From: Cyrtodaria siliqua
Taxonomy: Eukaryota > Mollusca > Bivalvia > Adapedonta > Hiatellidae
Direction: 5' to 3'
DNA: 64,000 nt
NCBI GenBank assembly: GCA_037043455.1
Contig: JAWPHD010005573.1
Coordinates: 91,001 to 155,000 of the forward strand
The notes below the pieces were generated by a model, which worked only from the letters and a program-made list of their open reading frames with translations, had not been told where the DNA came from and ran no database searches. Positions within the stretch are counted from its first letter, which is position 1; each line of letters opens with the position of its first letter. Positions 60,280-64,000 of the stretch are shown piece by piece. A program made the translations under genes and the position numbers.

Positions 60280-60528
60280 TAAATTGAATTGGAATTTATA
60301 GTCGCACCAACAGCTAAAACCATATTGCGACTTTCCAGCTTCCACTGGTGGAAGAAGACCCCAGGTTGTACGGGCGGGCATCTGGTTAGAACCACCGATG
60401 TTCCACAAGCCAGCTGAATAGCTTCCTCACATAAAAATTCCTAGGCCCCTGAGGGATCGAAAGTACAGCGGTGAGTGGCATGTGATTTCAAGTTAAATAC
60501 TCTAACCACTCGGCCACGGACTCCCAGA
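60280..60528 (-). mobile_element. tRNA-derived SINE, second copy of the GTCCGTGGCCGAGTGG family
   Basis: Same head (gagtccgtggccgagtggtt on the minus strand), B-box region ctttcgatccctcagggg and body (gtcgcaccaacagctaaa on plus). Shorter than 47055-47418 because it lacks the ~90-bp duplication. Confidence 0.85.
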
Positions 60529-61298
60529 CAGACACCTCTAAATCTATGAATGAATGGTGTTTTACGGCACGTCGACACATATGTAATATTGTGCGCAAAC
60601 AATTATGAAAGATGAAGAAATGTAGCAGTAATTAAAAATTAATGTAAATATATAAAAACAAAACTATTTACAAATAAAGGATGATATGGTAGTAATATAA
60701 ACTATACATGTAAATCAACAAATATTTATCAGCAAGTTATGAATTATATCCATATTAAATTATCTTATCTTACTCTTTATCAGCAGAGACGGATCCATGA
60801 TTTCATGTCGGTGGCAGGGGCGTAAGTTTTCCAAATAATTAGTTGACAAGCAAAAAAAAATAATAACAGCCTTGTGTAGCATTTTTTTAGAGGGGGGCGT
60901 AAACATCTTTTTTGGGTTAAAAAAAACTCTAATAAAAAAATATTTTGCCATTTTTTAGAGTTTTAGGGTGGGCGCAGACCTTTTTATGTTAGGTGTAAAC
61001 ATACCTGGCCAGGTTATACAGCGGTGGGGTCGCGTCGGCTCCTCTCCCCCACTGGATCTACCCATGCTCAGTGACAGATCAATTGATGCAAATTGTAGGT
61101 AGACGATATAAACAGAAGGATATTGAATCGAATAAATATTACCATATGTTCCTAAAATTGTGACATTTCTACATGAATACAATGCAGGGGTGTAAACGTG
61201 GAGGGTTGTGGGTTTGAATCGTGGCAACGGCATTCTGTGTTTGTTCTTGAACAATTTAGCATCTTAATTACTGTAAGTTCATGTAACACGTCTAACAT

Positions 61299-62132
61299 CA
61301 GGGAGTACGTTATAGGGAGGAGAAACGGGTTCATAAACGCTCTAGTTTATCGATTTATGTTGTCGCGCTAGAACGCCGCCATTTACTATTTTATCGATAC
61401 AGGTAAATCGATCGTAAGCACGTTACATTTGAAAAGTTAAAATTTCAGCCAACATCTCAAATTAGGCAGTTTTTACAGCCCCCTTTTACGGCTTTCTGTT
61501 ATAATCAACATCACGAAATTACATTCTTGACAAAGATAAATATGTCTACTATTCACTTTTTGTTATTATTAATGCCTAATATAACCCATACTTCGTATCT
61601 CGTTTGCAATAGCTCCACACCATTTTTAATTCTATAAAATTAAAAATTTAGCTGATATCTCAAAAGGCACATTTTCATCACCTCCTTTTAGGCTTTGTCT
61701 TATAATCACCACCATGAAATTACCTTCTTGACGAAGATAAATATGTTTACTATTCACTTTTTGTTATTATTAATGCCTAAATAACCCGTAGTCTCGTATC
61801 TCGTTTGCAATAGCTATACACTGTCACCATTTTTTATTTGGCGCAGAGTGGCGCCATCTTTGTTACACGGAACCGTCTGGTAAAATGTGCTTTTAAACAT
61901 GCAAACAAATACACGCTCCGTATCAGAGGACACAATGTGAATAAATAATACTTATGTTTACATTTAGCACCTTTATTGAGTTTGTAAGTGTAATAATTTA
62001 TAAGAATTTGCTGTTTTTCACACACTCGCGAAACAACCGGAAGTAGTCATTTTCACGGAGTAGTGAAACACATGCGCGACAACATAAATCGGCAAAACGA
62101 GCCCGTTTCTCCTCCCTATAACGTACTCCCTG
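61299..62132. mobile_element. inverted-repeat element with CAGGGAGTACG ends, 834 bp
   Basis: Left cagggagtacgttataggga and right tccctataacgtactccctg are inverted copies that extend about 30 bp (ggaggagaaacggg). The 7-bp duplication CTAACAT flanks it at 61292-61298 and 62133-62139. An internal ~120-bp block (aaattacattcttgacaaag...) occurs twice. hAT-like by ends and duplication size. Confidence 0.85.
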
Positions 62133-62194
62133 CTAACATGTACATTGCAGATATGCATGTACACTTGTAGAGCCTTTACAAACTTGCTCTGATA

Positions 62195-62260
62195 TGAATC
62201 GTTGCCGCGGGCAGGACTCGAAACCACGACCATTAGGCCACAGGGATATGAGCCCTTATA
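62195..62260 (-). mobile_element. tRNA-like fragment, probable SINE head
   Basis: On the minus strand, gtggcctaatggtcgtggtt followed by tcgagtcctgcccg resembles A and B boxes. A similar B box (gggtttgaatcgtggcaacg) is on the plus strand at 61211-61230. Neither forms a full cloverleaf. Confidence 0.45.
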
Positions 62261-63110
62261 TGATGGTTCTCTAGTTCTTTACATGCTTTCTATTCCTTTA
62301 CTAAGCACTTTACATGCTCTGAGAAGACAAGGTTGTTCAGTTTCACTGTTCATATGACAAACAAATCGGTGATATATGCAACTATATATACGTCTAACGT
62401 TTAATGCCATGTAGCTTCTCGCACAAAGAACTGTCCAGTATAGAAGGATATGCGGATTAAGAAATGGTGTGTAACTGGTCTGTTATCAAACCTATGCTGG
62501 CAAAATAGAGGCTATACTGTTGTATTATTCTATAAAGACCCGTCTGGCAATGCTTCAGCAAGCTGGGGGTGCCCACAATATAGTGCAATATGTTTGTAAA
62601 TGGTATGTTCTTATAGGTCCTGAAGCAGTAAAACTCATGTTAGCATACAAAAAACACATGATAAAAGTACCAAGAGGGACTGTAAACATCACAATAAACA
62701 ACAACATGCATCTATCTATGATACTAGTATCGATCGATCGAGCGAGAGAATGCGTTAACAATATATTTGCTTACGTAAAAACGTAGAATAACACATATTA
62801 TATAGAGCCTAACTATACGTTTTTAATAATAAATCAATCTTTTCAGTAAAGCATTTTCGTAAAAACACATACTTCGAAGTTATCGCGTCATTCAACTGAC
62901 ACAGCATTCACAAAATATATATCTATCTATCGTCATTAACAGCTTCAAGTTGCGGATAGGAGTCTCCCCCTCCATCGTTTTAAACCACATTGTATTAATG
63001 CACATCAACGTCGTTATTTAACGTGGGTAGTCGATCGACGCCATTCCACACCTTGAATGGATGGAACAACTGTCTTGCAGTCGATCGCACGGCAGGTTTC
63101 TTTTAACTGC
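62261..63110. other. intergenic, no gene seen
   Basis: AT-rich with an 88-codon open frame (62520-62786) that shows no recognisable family, no splice context and no coding-like composition. Short atcgatcgatcg and atctatctat runs occur. Confidence 0.4.
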
Positions 63111-63112
63111 CC

Positions 63113-63540
63113 TTCCCCCGGCATCCAGTCTAGGTTAGTACTGCTGGAAACAGCCCCACTCCGGCTAGTCTACAGTATGCTAGGCTAGTATTGCTGGAAA
63201 CAGCACCCCCCCCCCCACACCCACGCCCCAGCCTATTGCTGGAAACAGCCCCCCCCCCCCCCCCACACACACACACACCCGGCATCCAATCTAGGCTAGT
63301 ATTGCTGGAAACAGTCCCCCGGCATCCAGTCTAGGCTAGTACTGTTGGAAACACCCCACCCCCGGCATTCAGTCTAGGCTAGTATTGTTGGAAACAGTCC
63401 CCCACCGGCATACAGTCTAGGCTAGTACTGTTTAAACAGCCCCATCCCCACAGCTAAAAGTAGGCTGGTACTGTTGGAAACAGCACCCCCACCCCCACCC
63501 TTCCACCGGCATTCTAGGCTAGTACTGCTGGAAGCAGTAC
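63113..63540. repeat. tandem repeat, ~55-60-bp unit with C-rich tracts
   Basis: Eight or so units of ccggcatccagtctaggcta, gtactgctggaaacag and a C-run of variable length (up to about 18 C, sometimes followed by (CA)n). Confidence 0.88.
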
Positions 63541-63711
63541 AAAATTAGGTAATCACCCGGCACTGATTAATTACAGCACTGACTCACCTTACATTGTTTA
63601 TAAACCTAAAAATTTGTTATATCGCGTACTTGCAGTTCTGTGATCTGTAAGTTAAGTTTTAAATGTAAACATATGTATATATAAAAAGTACGGTGTCCTA
63701 TTAGGGCCATG

Positions 63712-64000
63712 TTACCATCGCATCTTACCATCGCGATGGTCGATGATAAGATGCGATGGTCGATGGTAAGATGCGACGGTCGATGGTAAGTTGCGATGGT
63801 AAGATGCGATGGTCGATTGTAAGATGCGATGGTAAGATGCGATGGTCGATGGTAAGATGCGATGGTCCATCTGCGATGGTCGATGGTAAGATGCGATGGT
63901 CGATGGTAAGATGTGATGGTAAGATGCGATGGTCGATGGTCCATCGTATCTTACCATCGACCATCGCATCTTACCATCGACCGTCGCATCTTAGCGTCGA
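63712..64000. repeat. GATGGTCGATGGTAAGATGC satellite with inverted ends
   Basis: Ten-base related blocks (gatggtaaga, tgcgatggtc) alternate in a ~20-30-bp period. At both edges the same motif appears in the opposite direction (accatcgcatcttaccatcg at 63714 and from about 63935), so the array is bounded by inverted copies and continues past the window. Confidence 0.88.

Noticed and set aside
63606..63969. Histidine/serine-rich repeat proteins on the minus strand
   Set aside because: Three overlapping frames of the GATGGT satellite, all low complexity.

Overview
The window is animal nuclear DNA. It has AT-rich introns with GT-AG splice sites, dense nested mobile elements and three conserved metazoan genes. 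The repeats (tRNA-derived SINEs, Helentron-like elements with a (GTCY)n tract, hAT miniature elements) fit a mollusc, most likely a bivalve. That placement is inferred from repeat style and was not tested by a search. Assignments rest on remembered family features and on hand-assembled exons that keep frame across every junction.

Layout. (1) 1-12.4 kb, + strand: the last 11 coding exons of a FAM120 family gene (constitutive coactivator of PPAR-gamma-like, FAM120A/B/C). The N-terminal nuclease-like half lies upstream of the window. Its introns hold three hAT-type miniature elements with 8-bp target duplications, a TA-flanked element and an intronic minisatellite that copies the exon 8 splice donor. 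(2) 12.4-26.7 kb: possible long 3' UTR, then repeats only. (3) 26.8-35.2 kb, - strand: a complete six-exon EEF1AKMT2 (METTL10) gene encoding 231 aa. (4) 35.2-36.8 kb: divergent intergenic region holding a perfect 40-bp-arm palindrome. (5) 36.8-53.2 kb, + strand: RAB7 coding region in four exons (206 aa), with a 12.7-kb first coding intron full of elements and a large 29-bp satellite in its last intron. (6) 53.2-64 kb: Rab7 3' UTR, then tandem-repeat elements, SINEs and satellites.

The genes have unrelated jobs: an RNA-associated scaffold, a translation-factor lysine methyltransferase and a late-endosome GTPase. Only the head-to-head EEF1AKMT2/RAB7 arrangement suggests possible shared regulation.

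The most interesting material is the repeat layer. Several non-autonomous families share one plan: short subterminal inverted repeats, a (GTCY)n tract or GC-rich stretch, tandem core units of about 150-320 bp, a 3' hairpin and a CTTGTT end. This resembles Helentron-associated elements. Two insertions have recognisable empty-site relatives elsewhere in the window, and one copy is nested inside another of the same family.
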